Shown piece after piece: positions 44,384-52,967 of a stretch of DNA of 64,000 bases. The stretch covers positions 23,149-87,148 of the forward strand of contig CAZWDL010000011.1 of assembly GCA_964632995.1 (NCBI GenBank), written 5' to 3'. Origin of the DNA: CAZWDL01 sp964632995 (GTDB taxonomy: Bacteria > Bacteroidota > Bacteroidia > Chitinophagales > Saprospiraceae). A model generated the notes under the pieces. The model was not told where the DNA came from and did no database searches. It saw only the letters and a program-made list of their open reading frames with translations. Each line of letters starts with the position of its first letter. Position 1 is the first letter of the stretch. The position numbers were made by a program, and so were the translations under genes.

Positions 44384-44520
44384 GTGTGATTTTTTTAATA
44401 GCGAAGGTAGGAATTAATGGGAAATAGACCTGCACGGACAGGGTGCTGACTTTTGTCACTCCTTTTTCCCGAGTTGATATTAAAAAAAATGATAAACATC
44501 ATTTCAAGAGGTGACATTCC

Positions 44521-44554
44521 TTTGGGTCAGGGAATATTTTTTCCTCTAATTTTG
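44521..44554 (+). promoter_or_regulatory. Bacteroidota-type promoter
   Basis: TTTG (44521-44524) and TAATTTTG (44547-44554) with a 22-bp spacer fit the TTTG-N19-23-TAnnTTTG consensus well. It reads towards pckA, 260 bp away, so a long leader would result. The gap 44384-44816 has no gene. Confidence 0.5.
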
Positions 44555-44670
44555 GTAGGTAAAAACTAAGGAACCGGATAAAAACAACATTTTCGGATAA
44601 ACCGGCTTCCTGGCAAAAACTACTGGATAGCCCTTTCTTGATAAGCTAAACAGGCTGTCATATCTCTCAG

Positions 44671-44695
44671 TTTTTACGATGAGGGGGTAACTTTG
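44671..44695 (+). promoter_or_regulatory. second pckA promoter candidate
   Basis: TAACTTTG (44688-44695) matches the -7 consensus; a T-rich -33 region (TTTTTA, 44671-44676) lies ~12 bp upstream. It is closer to pckA (~120 bp) than the first promoter. Confidence 0.45.
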
Positions 44696-44816
44696 CATGT
44701 TAGATTAAACATCTATCCGTAGCTCCTCTTATTAAGAAATGAACAGATCCGGCCAGGATGAGCCGTGCTGTTCCCATTGAATAAAGATTCCGTTTAACCT
44801 CTAAAATACATTTACT

Positions 44817-46409
44817 GTGGCATTCAACCTTAAACATTACGAAATTCACACCGAGAAAATTTACCGCAACCGGAGCGTACCAGAGCTCTATGAGATCGCC
44901 CTGCGCATGGAGAAAGGCACGGCCATCTCCAGTGTCGGGGCCCTGATGGTTTACTCCGGTGAAAAAACAGGACGCAGTCCCAAGGACAAGCGTATCGTTA
45001 AAGAACCCTCTTCCGAGGAAAACATCGACTGGGGCGACATTAATATTGAGCTGGATAAGCAAACCTTTATGATTAACCGGGAGCGCGCCATCGACTATCT
45101 CAATACCCGCGATCAGGTATTCGTCGTCGACGCCTTCGCCGGCTGGAATCCCGATTACCGGCTCAAGGTGCGCGTCATTTGTACCCGGGCGTATCATGCG
45201 CTGTTCATGCAGAACATGCTCATCATGCCCGACGAGGAAGAATTGAATAACTTTGGAGAACCCGATTTCGTCATTTTCAACGGCGGTACCTTCCCGGCCA
45301 ACCGTTACACTTCCCAGATGACTTCCCGGACCAGTATCGACGTCGACCTGGCTCGCCATGAAATGGTCATCCTCGGCACCGAATACGCCGGCGAAATGAA
45401 AAAGGGCGTCTTCTCCGTCATGAATTACCTCATGCCGCTCGAAAATGTGCTTCCCATGCACTGTTCGGCCAACGTAGGCGAAAAAGAGGACGTCAGCCTG
45501 CTCTTTGGTCTTTCCGGAACCGGCAAAACCACGCTGAGCGCCGACCCCAAGCGGGAACTGATCGGTGACGATGAGCATTGCTGGACCGACTCCGGCGTCT
45601 TCAATATCGAAGGGGGTTGCTACGCCAAAGCCATCGACCTGAGTGCGGAAAAGGAACCGGAAATATACAACGCCATCCGTTTCAATACCATTCTGGAAAA
45701 CGTCGTCTATGATGAGTCCACCCGTGAAGTGGACTATCACGACACGTCTATCACCCAGAATACCCGGGCTTCCTACCCAATCCATCATATTGAGAATGCC
45801 AGGATCCCCTGTGTCGCCGGAAACGCCGATAATGTCATTTTCCTCACCTACGACGCCTTCGGGGTATTGCCGCCTGTGAGCATGCTCACTCCTGAACAAG
45901 CCAGCTACCACTTCATTTCGGGCTACACCGCCAAGGTCGCCGGCACCGAAATGGGCGTTACGGAACCGCAGGCCACTTTCTCGGCATGCTTTGGCGCCGC
46001 CTTTATGATGTGGCACCCCAACCGTTATGCCGAACTGCTGGCGGAAAAAATCCGCAAACATAAGGCCAAAGCCTGGCTGGTGAGCACCGGCCTGACCGGT
46101 GGCCCCTTCGGCACCGGTAAGCGCATCAACCTGCGCCATACCCGTGCCGTTATTGACGCCATCCACAACGGTGATTTTGAAGATGTAGAAACCGTCACCG
46201 AAGAAAACTTCGGGCTAAAGGTGCCCAAATCCTGCCCGAATGTGCCGGATGATATCCTGATCCCCAGAAATACCTGGGAAGATAAAGACGCCTACGATGA
46301 AACCATTGCCAAACTGGTCGCCCTGTTCGAGGATAACTTCGCCCAGTACGAAGATATGGTGCATCCCGATATTGTCGCCGCCGGGCCGGCAGGAACGAAA
46401 GTGAAATGA
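44817..46409 (+). CDS. pckA: phosphoenolpyruvate carboxykinase (ATP)
   Basis: 530 residues from a GTG at 44817, full length for the ATP-dependent family. Visible are the N-terminal substrate region (SGEKTGRSPKDKRIV), the kinase-1a P-loop GLSGTGKTT (231-239) and the kinase-2 metal site LIGDDEHCW. Also present are FNIEGGCYAKAIDL and the C-terminal adenine-binding TGGPFGTGKRINLRHTRA. It converts oxaloacetate + ATP to PEP + CO2, the entry to gluconeogenesis. The gene has its own promoter candidates and a strong terminator (46417), so it is a single transcription unit. Confidence 0.97.
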   Translation: MAFNLKHYEIHTEKIYRNRSVPELYEIALRMEKGTAISSVGALMVYSGEKTGRSPKDKRIVKEPSSEENIDWGDINIELDKQTFMINRERAIDYLNTRDQVFVVDAFAGWNPDYRLKVRVICTRAYHALFMQNMLIMPDEEELNNFGEPDFVIFNGGTFPANRYTSQMTSRTSIDVDLARHEMVILGTEYAGEMKKGVFSVMNYLMPLENVLPMHCSANVGEKEDVSLLFGLSGTGKTTLSADPKRELIGDDEHCWTDSGVFNIEGGCYAKAIDLSAEKEPEIYNAIRFNTILENVVYDESTREVDYHDTSITQNTRASYPIHHIENARIPCVAGNADNVIFLTYDAFGVLPPVSMLTPEQASYHFISGYTAKVAGTEMGVTEPQATFSACFGAAFMMWHPNRYAELLAEKIRKHKAKAWLVSTGLTGGPFGTGKRINLRHTRAVIDAIHNGDFEDVETVTEENFGLKVPKSCPNVPDDILIPRNTWEDKDAYDETIAKLVALFEDNFAQYEDMVHPDIVAAGPAGTKVK

Positions 46410-46416
46410 TGTTGGA

Positions 46417-46453
46417 TACCGGATACTGGGTGCAAGTGCCCCAGTATCCGGTA
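46417..46453 (+). terminator. pckA terminator
   Basis: TACCGGATACTGGG (46417-46430) and CCCAGTATCCGGTA (46440-46453) form a perfect 14-bp stem with a 9-nt loop, 7 bp after the stop codon and followed by a T-rich tail. Confidence 0.75.
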
Positions 46454-46478
46454 AATTGTTTATTTTTCCGTTTTACTT

Positions 46479-47594
46479 TTGAAACGGAATACTTTGACCA
46501 GCCTGATTAACAGCATTTCCCTTCAGTGGGACTTATGGATTGAACAGTACCGGGCCTTCTTTCCTTCCGACAAGGAAGACCGGCAAGCCTGCCTTGCTCT
46601 CTTTCCCGAAGATCAAGTTCCGCAGCTGCCGGACAATGCACTGATGGCTGCTTGCCAAGACACGCACAGCGGAGAGATTATCGCTTGTCTGTTCCTCATG
46701 GACGCCCTCATAATAAAAGAACAGGACGGTGATCAAGAGCAGTATCAGCTCGATCTTTTTGATCAAAAACGCCTCGGGCAGCTGGCGGTGATCAGCCGCC
46801 TTGCCTTTCATCCCGAACATCAGCAATCGGCAGCCGGCATCGTATTGCTCAGCCTTTGTTTTACGGAAGTACTAAAAGCCGGTGGGGAAGCTATGCTGCT
46901 GTCCGCTGATCCGGCGCATTATTCCATGTTTAAGCGAATCGGTTTCCGTCCGATTGCGCCCCTTCGAAAAATGGAGGACGACCACTACCAGATTCCCATG
47001 ATCTGCCTGCCCGATCAGGACTACCTCTCTATTATTCATTCGCCTGTTCTTCCGCTGATGCGGGGTATCGATTTCGAAGCCTACCGGTCCATCTGCCGCT
47101 GGTACTATCAACTCGTGCGGGAAAACCGTGAACTGCAGATCGGGTCTGCTCTTTATTCCGATGAGGAAGGCGGTTTCGAGCGGCATGATACCATTACCGA
47201 CGGTCTTAGCGTAGCGGGACGGGACGCGCTGCTGCACAATGCCATTATTATCCGGTGCCGGGAAGGGGAAGTGCTCATCCACGAAAATGACGGGGGTAAG
47301 GCCTTTGGCTATGTCCGTCAGGGTTTGGTTCGCGTGGTTATCGGCAACAAGACAATCGTACTGTTGGGAGAAGGCGATATATTTGGGGAGATTGCTTTCA
47401 TCCTCCATACCAAACGCTCCGCCCAGGTAGTTGCCGCCAGCGACGATACGGAGGTGGTCCTCTTCCGGGAAGCGGCAATCAATGACCTGGAGCAAGAAGC
47501 CGACCGGACGGCCATCTGGCACAACCTTGCCCGGGTGTTGGCCCAACGCGTAACGCTGACCAATAAGTTGCTGGGAGAGGCAGAGGCAAGGTGA
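46479..47594 (+). CDS. acyltransferase (GNAT-like) fused to a cyclic-nucleotide-binding domain
   Basis: 371 residues from a TTG at 46479; a -7-like TACTTTTG overlaps this point, so the true start may be a few codons later. Residues ~45-190 resemble FeeM/N-acyl-amino-acid synthase or GNAT enzymes (AVISRLAFHPEHQQSAAGIVLLSLCF, then AHYSMFKRIGFRPIAP). Residues ~245-365 are a cNMP-binding domain (EGEVLIHENDGGKAFGYVRQG, with the phosphate cassette GEIAFILHTKRSAQVVA). cAMP- or cGMP-gated acyltransferases are known in mycobacteria with the domains in the opposite order. The cyclic nucleotide probably controls the acyl transfer; the substrate is unknown. Confidence 0.8.
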   Translation: MKRNTLTSLINSISLQWDLWIEQYRAFFPSDKEDRQACLALFPEDQVPQLPDNALMAACQDTHSGEIIACLFLMDALIIKEQDGDQEQYQLDLFDQKRLGQLAVISRLAFHPEHQQSAAGIVLLSLCFTEVLKAGGEAMLLSADPAHYSMFKRIGFRPIAPLRKMEDDHYQIPMICLPDQDYLSIIHSPVLPLMRGIDFEAYRSICRWYYQLVRENRELQIGSALYSDEEGGFERHDTITDGLSVAGRDALLHNAIIIRCREGEVLIHENDGGKAFGYVRQGLVRVVIGNKTIVLLGEGDIFGEIAFILHTKRSAQVVAASDDTEVVLFREAAINDLEQEADRTAIWHNLARVLAQRVTLTNKLLGEAEAR

Positions 47595-47812
47595 TTCCTG
47601 TAAAAGTACCGGAGCTCTTGCCCGAACTCACTCTGTGCGGTCGGGAAAAAAGTTGCCGGTTGCCGGGGATCAGAAAATTTTTCGCGTGTATGAATAGTCG
47701 ACCGTTGAGATAACTGGAGCTCAGGCCTTATCTAAATCCTTTTCCATCCGCCATAGTTCCGTCTTGGAAGAAACAGGACAACGGCGGGCAATCCTTCAAT
47801 CCATAATAAACT

Positions 47813-48526
47813 ATGCAACTACTTTCCTTTTTCGACAATGAGCAGCTCAGCCGCTGGATAGTAAGACGACTGGTAAAGGCACTGGAAAACAAACCAGACC
47901 TGATCGTTTGTCCCGCTTCCGGTAATTCGCCACTTCAAGCCTACCAGTTGCTCGCAGAAGAGGCCGCTGAAAGACCCGGACTCTTCCGGCATATACGGAT
48001 CGTTCAACTCGATGAATTCCTGACTTCCGAAAAGGATGGCCATGGCGTCGGCCAGGCGTATATGCAGAAATATATCCTGGAGCCTCTTAAGGTTGACGCC
48101 GGCCGCTATCTCGGTTTTGATGTCCACAACGATCCGGAAAAAGAAGCTAAAAAGATGCGGGAACGATTACTTTCCTGGGGAAACATTGATGTCTCTATTC
48201 TTGGCGTAGGCCTCAATGGTCACCTCGGCCTGCTAGAGCCAGCCGATGAACTGCCATTGCATACACACGTAGCCACCTTGGCGCCCTCTTCCCGCGAGCA
48301 TCACATGCTTAGGGAGGCGACAGAAAAACCGCAGCGCGGCATCACCCTTGGCATCAGCGACCTGATGCATGCCCGGGAAGTGCTGCTGCCCGTTAACGGC
48401 GCCCACAAACAAAAAGTACTGACTATGCTGATGGAAAAACGCGTGAGCACCCAATTCCCGGCTTCCTTGCTGTGGTTGCATCCCGGTGCGGTATGCGCGG
48501 CGGACAGAAGGGCGTTGGGAAAGTAG
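47813..48526 (+). CDS. glucosamine/galactosamine-6-phosphate deaminase-like protein (NagB family)
   Basis: 237 residues of the NagB/RpiA/6PGL fold: the substrate loop VCPASGNSPLQAY, the catalytic IVQLDEFL (about 64-71) and ILGVGLNGHLGLLEPADEL (about 130-148), and late GITLGISDLMHAREVLLPVNGAHKQ. The GLNGHLG motif is closer to galactosamine-6-phosphate isomerase (AgaI) than to NagB. It deaminates and isomerises an amino-sugar phosphate to fructose- or tagatose-6-phosphate. It stands alone, with no other amino-sugar genes nearby. The gap 47595-47812 is empty. Confidence 0.88.
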   Translation: MQLLSFFDNEQLSRWIVRRLVKALENKPDLIVCPASGNSPLQAYQLLAEEAAERPGLFRHIRIVQLDEFLTSEKDGHGVGQAYMQKYILEPLKVDAGRYLGFDVHNDPEKEAKKMRERLLSWGNIDVSILGVGLNGHLGLLEPADELPLHTHVATLAPSSREHHMLREATEKPQRGITLGISDLMHAREVLLPVNGAHKQKVLTMLMEKRVSTQFPASLLWLHPGAVCAADRRALGK

Positions 48527-48673
48527 TAATAGAAAACAGAAGACCGGACCAGAAACCTGTTCTTAATCAGTGGTTCAGCCTTTTCTGCTGCACCCGGGAA
48601 AACAGCATTTTCCTTTTTCTCCCTGCCCGGGCTTCGCATGGTCGGTTAAAATTTTTTATTTCTTGTTTCCCAT

Positions 48674-49165
48674 CTACCATCCCCAGGTACCCGGTCCTCC
48701 CTTGAAAGGACCGACAATATCGTCTGTAACCCAGCCGCCGTAGAAATCGCCCTCCTGGGCTTTAACCTTTTCTCCATCGACAAAGGCCTCCACCTCGCTG
48801 GGATAGAAGGCGAGAGCGTCTTTGATTTCCGCATAACGGGGATTGGGATCGGGATAGCTCCAGGCGGCGGCCCGGGCCTCACCATCTTCCGTTACAATAT
48901 CCCAGTACACGGCGCGTCCTTTAAATTCGCAGAAGGAAGATTTATCTTCGCGACGCTGCAGTGCATCCATATCCACATCCTCCGGAGGCAGGTAATACAC
49001 CGGTGGGTGGCTGGTTTCCAGCACGCGATAAGCGCGGTTGCTACGGGCAATGGTTTCGCCCTTGAATTTCACAATAACTTCTTTACTTGTCTGCTCCAGG
49101 TGGGGCGGACGTGGGTAGTCCCATACGCTCTCCTGCCCGGCTTTGGGTTTGATTCTCTTTTTCAT
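48674..49165 (-). CDS. DUF427 domain protein
   Basis: 163 residues with a complete DUF427 fold: VWDYPRPPHLEQTSKEV, FKGETIARSNRAYRVLETSHPPVYYLPPEDV, SSFCEFKGRAVYWDIV and WSYPDPNPRYAEIKDALAFY. The family is common in bacteria and fungi and lacks a defined activity. It lies 48 bp downstream of hypE on the same strand and might share its transcript, but no functional link is known. Confidence 0.9.
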   Translation of the reverse strand: MKKRIKPKAGQESVWDYPRPPHLEQTSKEVIVKFKGETIARSNRAYRVLETSHPPVYYLPPEDVDMDALQRREDKSSFCEFKGRAVYWDIVTEDGEARAAAWSYPDPNPRYAEIKDALAFYPSEVEAFVDGEKVKAQEGDFYGGWVTDDIVGPFKGGPGTWGW

Positions 49166-49213
49166 ACCGACCTAACAACAAAAGCAAAAGGAAGTTTTAG
49201 CCTTGACAGCGCA

Positions 49214-50272
49214 CTAGCAAATTCTCGGCAGCTGCTCCCCCACCAGCATATTCACCACCCGGCGGCCGCCGATGCGGCTGGTGAGCACCACCTGTCCCGG
49301 ATGGGCTTCGCTCACCTCTCCGATAATCGCCGCCTGAGCGCCTTCTTCGAAGGATTGCATGGTCTTCAGCGCTTCTTCGGCCATATCTTCGCTTACGATA
49401 GCGACGAAAACACCCTCGTTTGCTACGTAAAGTGGATCAAGGCCCAGTATCTCGCAGGCGCTGTCGACCTGTTCATCTACCGGTATATCCTGCTGCCGGA
49501 TATCGATGCCGATACGGCCGTGTTTGGCAATTTCTGTCAGGACGGTAGCCACACCGCCGCGCGTAGGATCACGCAGCAGATGAATAGCGGGGCCAAAGCC
49601 ATCAAGCAGCGCTTTGACCATATCGTTTAGGTTGCAGGTATCGCTTTCGATATCGGTTTCAAACTCCAATCCTTCGCGCACCGACATGATGGCCATGCCG
49701 TGCGTAGCCACATTGCCGCTCACCAGTACCTTATCGCCAGGCAACACCCGGTCGATACTGATCGCCGCATTTGGGTGCAGCTCACCGATACCCGAAGTAT
49801 TGATAAATATCTTATCGCCTTTTCCACGGTCTACCACTTTCGTATCTCCGGTTACGATCTGTACGCCGGCCTTTTCACAGGCGTACTTAACACTTACCAA
49901 AACCTCCCAGAATTCCTTGACCGGCAGTCCTTCTTCCAGAATAAAACTAAGTGACAAATACTTGGGTATCGACCCGCACATAGCCAGATCATTGACCGTG
50001 CCGTTGACAGCCAGCTCGCCGATATCACCACCGGGAAAAAAAATAGGAGATACGACAAAGCTGTCGGTTGTAAAGGCTACAGCACCGCCGGCAGACAGAA
50101 TAGCACCGTCGTGGCGGGTGCCTAAAGTCTCATTGTTCAGTAATTCAAAAACACTGGAGTCCAGCAGTTTATTGCTCAGCAATCCGCCGCTGCCGTGCCC
50201 GAGGGTGATCACCTCAAAATCGAGCTTCGGCATAGGGCACTGTAGCTGCATCTTTAATTTTTGTTCTTTCAT
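49214..50272 (-). CDS. hypE: hydrogenase maturation protein HypE (carbamoyl dehydratase)
   Basis: 352 residues from ATG 50272. It belongs to the AIRS/PurM-like superfamily: VITLGHGSGGLLSNKLL near the N-terminus, GDIGELAVNGTVNDLAM, the ATP-binding DPTRGGVATVLTEIA, and the essential C-terminal PRIC tail whose Cys carries the thiocarboxamide turned into cyanide for the [NiFe] site. It partners HypF and HypC/HypD. Only hypD (82 bp upstream) is present here. Confidence 0.95.
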   Translation of the reverse strand: MKEQKLKMQLQCPMPKLDFEVITLGHGSGGLLSNKLLDSSVFELLNNETLGTRHDGAILSAGGAVAFTTDSFVVSPIFFPGGDIGELAVNGTVNDLAMCGSIPKYLSLSFILEEGLPVKEFWEVLVSVKYACEKAGVQIVTGDTKVVDRGKGDKIFINTSGIGELHPNAAISIDRVLPGDKVLVSGNVATHGMAIMSVREGLEFETDIESDTCNLNDMVKALLDGFGPAIHLLRDPTRGGVATVLTEIAKHGRIGIDIRQQDIPVDEQVDSACEILGLDPLYVANEGVFVAIVSEDMAEEALKTMQSFEEGAQAAIIGEVSEAHPGQVVLTSRIGGRRVVNMLVGEQLPRIC

Positions 50273-50354
50273 TCTATAGTGTTCTCGATTGTTAGTTTTC
50301 GGTTCAGAACCTCCATCGCACCCAGTATCCAGTATCCAGCATCCAGCACCCCCT

Positions 50355-51449
50355 CTACTCCACCGCTGTCTGCGAAAAGTGATAATACGCTGCGCAGGCC
50401 CCTTCTGAGGATACCATCGGCGCGCCCAGCGGATTGGAGGGCGTGCATTTCTTGCCAAACTGCGGACACTCGTAAGGCTTCTTGATTCCCTTTAGCACCT
50501 GCCCGGCGATGCATTCCTTACTCTCCTGTACTTTCTCAATATTCACACTGAATTTGGTATTGGCGTCATAAGCTTTCAGTGGATTTTTCAACTCGTATCC
50601 GCTTTCGGGGATCATTCCGATGCCCCGCCATTCGCGGTCGACTACTTCGAAGGCCTCTCGGATCACACGGATGGCATCGGGATTACCTTCCCGGCGCACC
50701 ACCCGGCTGTACTGGTTTTCCAGTTTGGCTTCACCTTTCTCCAGCTGCCGCACCGTCATAAGGATGCCCTGCAACAGGTCGACCGGTTCGAAACCGGTGA
50801 CGACAATGGGAATCCGGTATTTTTCAACCAGCGGGTAGTATTCTTCGATGCCCATAATGGTACAGACGTGACCGGCGGCCAGGAAGCCCTGGATGTTGCT
50901 CTCCTCGTCTTCCATTACGGCTTGTATGGCGGGGGGTACCAGGACATGGGAGGTCAGGATGGAATAATTCTGCACGCCTTGTTGGTGCGCCTGCAGGACA
51001 GAGAGCGCATTGGCGGGCGCTGTCGTTTCAAAGCCGACGGCAAAAAAAACTACCTCCCGGTCGGGATTTTCCTTTGCCAGTTTCACCGCCTCCAGCGGCG
51101 AGTAGAGTATGCGTATGTCTGCCCCGTTGGCTTTAGCCTCCAGCAGGCTCTTCTTTGAGCCGGGCACCCGCAGCATATCGCCGTAAGAGCAAAGCATCAC
51201 GTCCTTTTCTTCCGCCAGGTAAACGGCTTTATCGATCATATTGAGCGGCGTCACGCAAACCGGACAGCCGGGACCGTGTACCATTCGGACCTCCTTGGGC
51301 AGCAGTTCCAGGATGCCGTTCTTCACCAGGCTGTGTGTTTGCCCGCCACAGACTTCCATAATCGTCCAGGGCTGCGTAACTTCTTTATGCAATTCTTCAA
51401 GGTATTGCTCGACGAGCTCCGGGCTGCGATATTCAGATAAATATTTCAT
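50355..51449 (-). CDS. hypD: hydrogenase maturation protein HypD
   Basis: 364 residues. The cysteine sites of HypD are all visible: EVCGGQTHS (about 34-42), HGPGCPVCVTP (about 60-70), HVCTIMGIEEY (about 190) and a C-terminal [4Fe-4S] cluster region (ECIAGQVLKGIKKPYECPQF plus later Cys). HypD with HypC assembles the Fe(CN)2CO unit of [NiFe]-hydrogenases. The hypD-hypE spacer contains CCAGTATCCAG-type microrepeats. No structural hydrogenase, hypA, hypB, hypC or hypF lies in the window. Confidence 0.95.
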   Translation of the reverse strand: MKYLSEYRSPELVEQYLEELHKEVTQPWTIMEVCGGQTHSLVKNGILELLPKEVRMVHGPGCPVCVTPLNMIDKAVYLAEEKDVMLCSYGDMLRVPGSKKSLLEAKANGADIRILYSPLEAVKLAKENPDREVVFFAVGFETTAPANALSVLQAHQQGVQNYSILTSHVLVPPAIQAVMEDEESNIQGFLAAGHVCTIMGIEEYYPLVEKYRIPIVVTGFEPVDLLQGILMTVRQLEKGEAKLENQYSRVVRREGNPDAIRVIREAFEVVDREWRGIGMIPESGYELKNPLKAYDANTKFSVNIEKVQESKECIAGQVLKGIKKPYECPQFGKKCTPSNPLGAPMVSSEGACAAYYHFSQTAVE

Positions 51450-51605
51450 GGCTTGCTGTTTTAATGATATCGGACCGGGTAATTGAGAAAGAAACGCCTC
51501 TGATATCCGGTATCTCCAAAAGTTAAGAAGGATTCATGGAAACGAGAAGAGGAAAAGCCGGTATTAGAGGAATTTTTCCAGAAAATTCTTTTCTTTAACA
51601 AAAAC

Positions 51606-52967
51606 ATGCGTCCAACCCATTCTTCGGATAAGGAACAATCCTCCGGTCTGTTACGCACCCTCGGCACTTTTGACGGTATTACCATCCTGATCGGTATCAC
51701 GATCGGCGCCGGTATTTACTCTACGCCGAATATCATTGCCGGGTATCAGACTTCCTTTACCACTATCATCACCCTGTGGATAATCGCGGGGCTCTTCGTC
51801 TATATCGGGGGGCTGATGTACGCTGAGCTGGGGACGCGCCTGCCGGAAACGGGCGGAGAATATGTATACCTCTATAAGGCCTTCGGTCCCTTTGTAGGCT
51901 TTATTTTCGGCTGGGCGCAGCTCTTTATCATACGCACGAGCCCGGCGGCCGGGCTGGCGATCATCACGGCCGATTATTTTGAATATTTCCAGCCACTGAC
52001 CCCCTGGGCGCATACCAGTATCAGCGTACTGATCATCGTATTGATCGGGGTGCTCAACTACGTGGGCATCCGGCAGGCGAGTTATTACCAGCGCCTGTCT
52101 ACGATCATTAAAGTTGGCGGGCTCTTCTTTTTGGTGATCATGGGCATCATCATGATACAGGGGCAGGAAAACCTGATGGAAGCCGAGGCGGTCGCCGTTT
52201 CCGAGCTGGGCCCCTTTGCCCGCTTCGGCGCCACCATGATGCTCATCGTCTTCTCTTATCTGGGCTGGGACCGTGTGGGGTACTCGGCCGGCGAGATGAA
52301 AGATCCACGCCGCACCATTCCCTGGAGTATGTTTATCGGTATCGGTATAGTGATGCTAACCTACGTTTCGGCGATATTCCTTTACCACTACGTACTTGGT
52401 TTTGAAGGCGTGCGAGGCACTACCCGGGTAGCGGCGGCTACAAGCATACAGCTATTCGGCACAACCGGGGCGGCCTTCATCGCCATATCCGTCATATTTT
52501 CCACAACCGGCAGCATCAACGGCACCATGATGACCGCTCCGCGCGTCTACTTTGCCATGGCCCGCGACCGCCTGTTCTTCAAGTGGTTTGACTTTGTACA
52601 TCCGCGGTTTCATACCCCCAGCCGGGCCATCATCGCTCACTGCTTCTGGGCCATCGTCATCCTGCTGGCGCGACAGAACTTCGAGAATATCGTAGCGGGG
52701 ATGACCTTCGCGGTATTGCTGTTTTATGTGATGACGACCCTGGCTTTTTTCAAATTCCGGCGGGCAGGCACCGGCGGAAACGGGGTTTATAAAATGCCCT
52801 TCTACCCGGTACTGCCGGCTATCTATATGCTTGGCCTGCTCACCCTGATCTTTATCCGCGGCTACTACGAGTGGGAGAAATCACTGGTGGATGTGGCGTT
52901 TATTGCGACAGGACTGCCTTTTGCACTGATTTTTCTTTGGAAGCGGAAACGGGCATCGGCAGACTAA
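51606..52967 (+). CDS. APC family amino-acid permease
   Basis: 453 residues with twelve TM helices and the APC/LeuT fold: the first helix begins TFDGITILIGITIGAGIYSTPN, a conserved signature of the family, followed by GGLMYAELGTRLPETGGEYVYL. The pattern fits LAT-type or cationic amino-acid permeases; the substrate is not predictable. Its stop overlaps the stop of pfkA (convergent, 4 bp shared). It is divergent from hypD. Confidence 0.93.
   Translation: MRPTHSSDKEQSSGLLRTLGTFDGITILIGITIGAGIYSTPNIIAGYQTSFTTIITLWIIAGLFVYIGGLMYAELGTRLPETGGEYVYLYKAFGPFVGFIFGWAQLFIIRTSPAAGLAIITADYFEYFQPLTPWAHTSISVLIIVLIGVLNYVGIRQASYYQRLSTIIKVGGLFFLVIMGIIMIQGQENLMEAEAVAVSELGPFARFGATMMLIVFSYLGWDRVGYSAGEMKDPRRTIPWSMFIGIGIVMLTYVSAIFLYHYVLGFEGVRGTTRVAAATSIQLFGTTGAAFIAISVIFSTTGSINGTMMTAPRVYFAMARDRLFFKWFDFVHPRFHTPSRAIIAHCFWAIVILLARQNFENIVAGMTFAVLLFYVMTTLAFFKFRRAGTGGNGVYKMPFYPVLPAIYMLGLLTLIFIRGYYEWEKSLVDVAFIATGLPFALIFLWKRKRASAD

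Noticed and set aside
44700..46166. 488-codon open frame on the minus strand opposite pckA
   Set aside because: Mirror of a real, fully conserved gene; its translation has no recognisable family and shows antisense composition.
50325..50350. CCAGTATCCAGCATCCAG repeats in the hypD-hypE spacer as a regulatory array
   Set aside because: Short degenerate microrepeats like those near 27300 and elsewhere; nothing specific.
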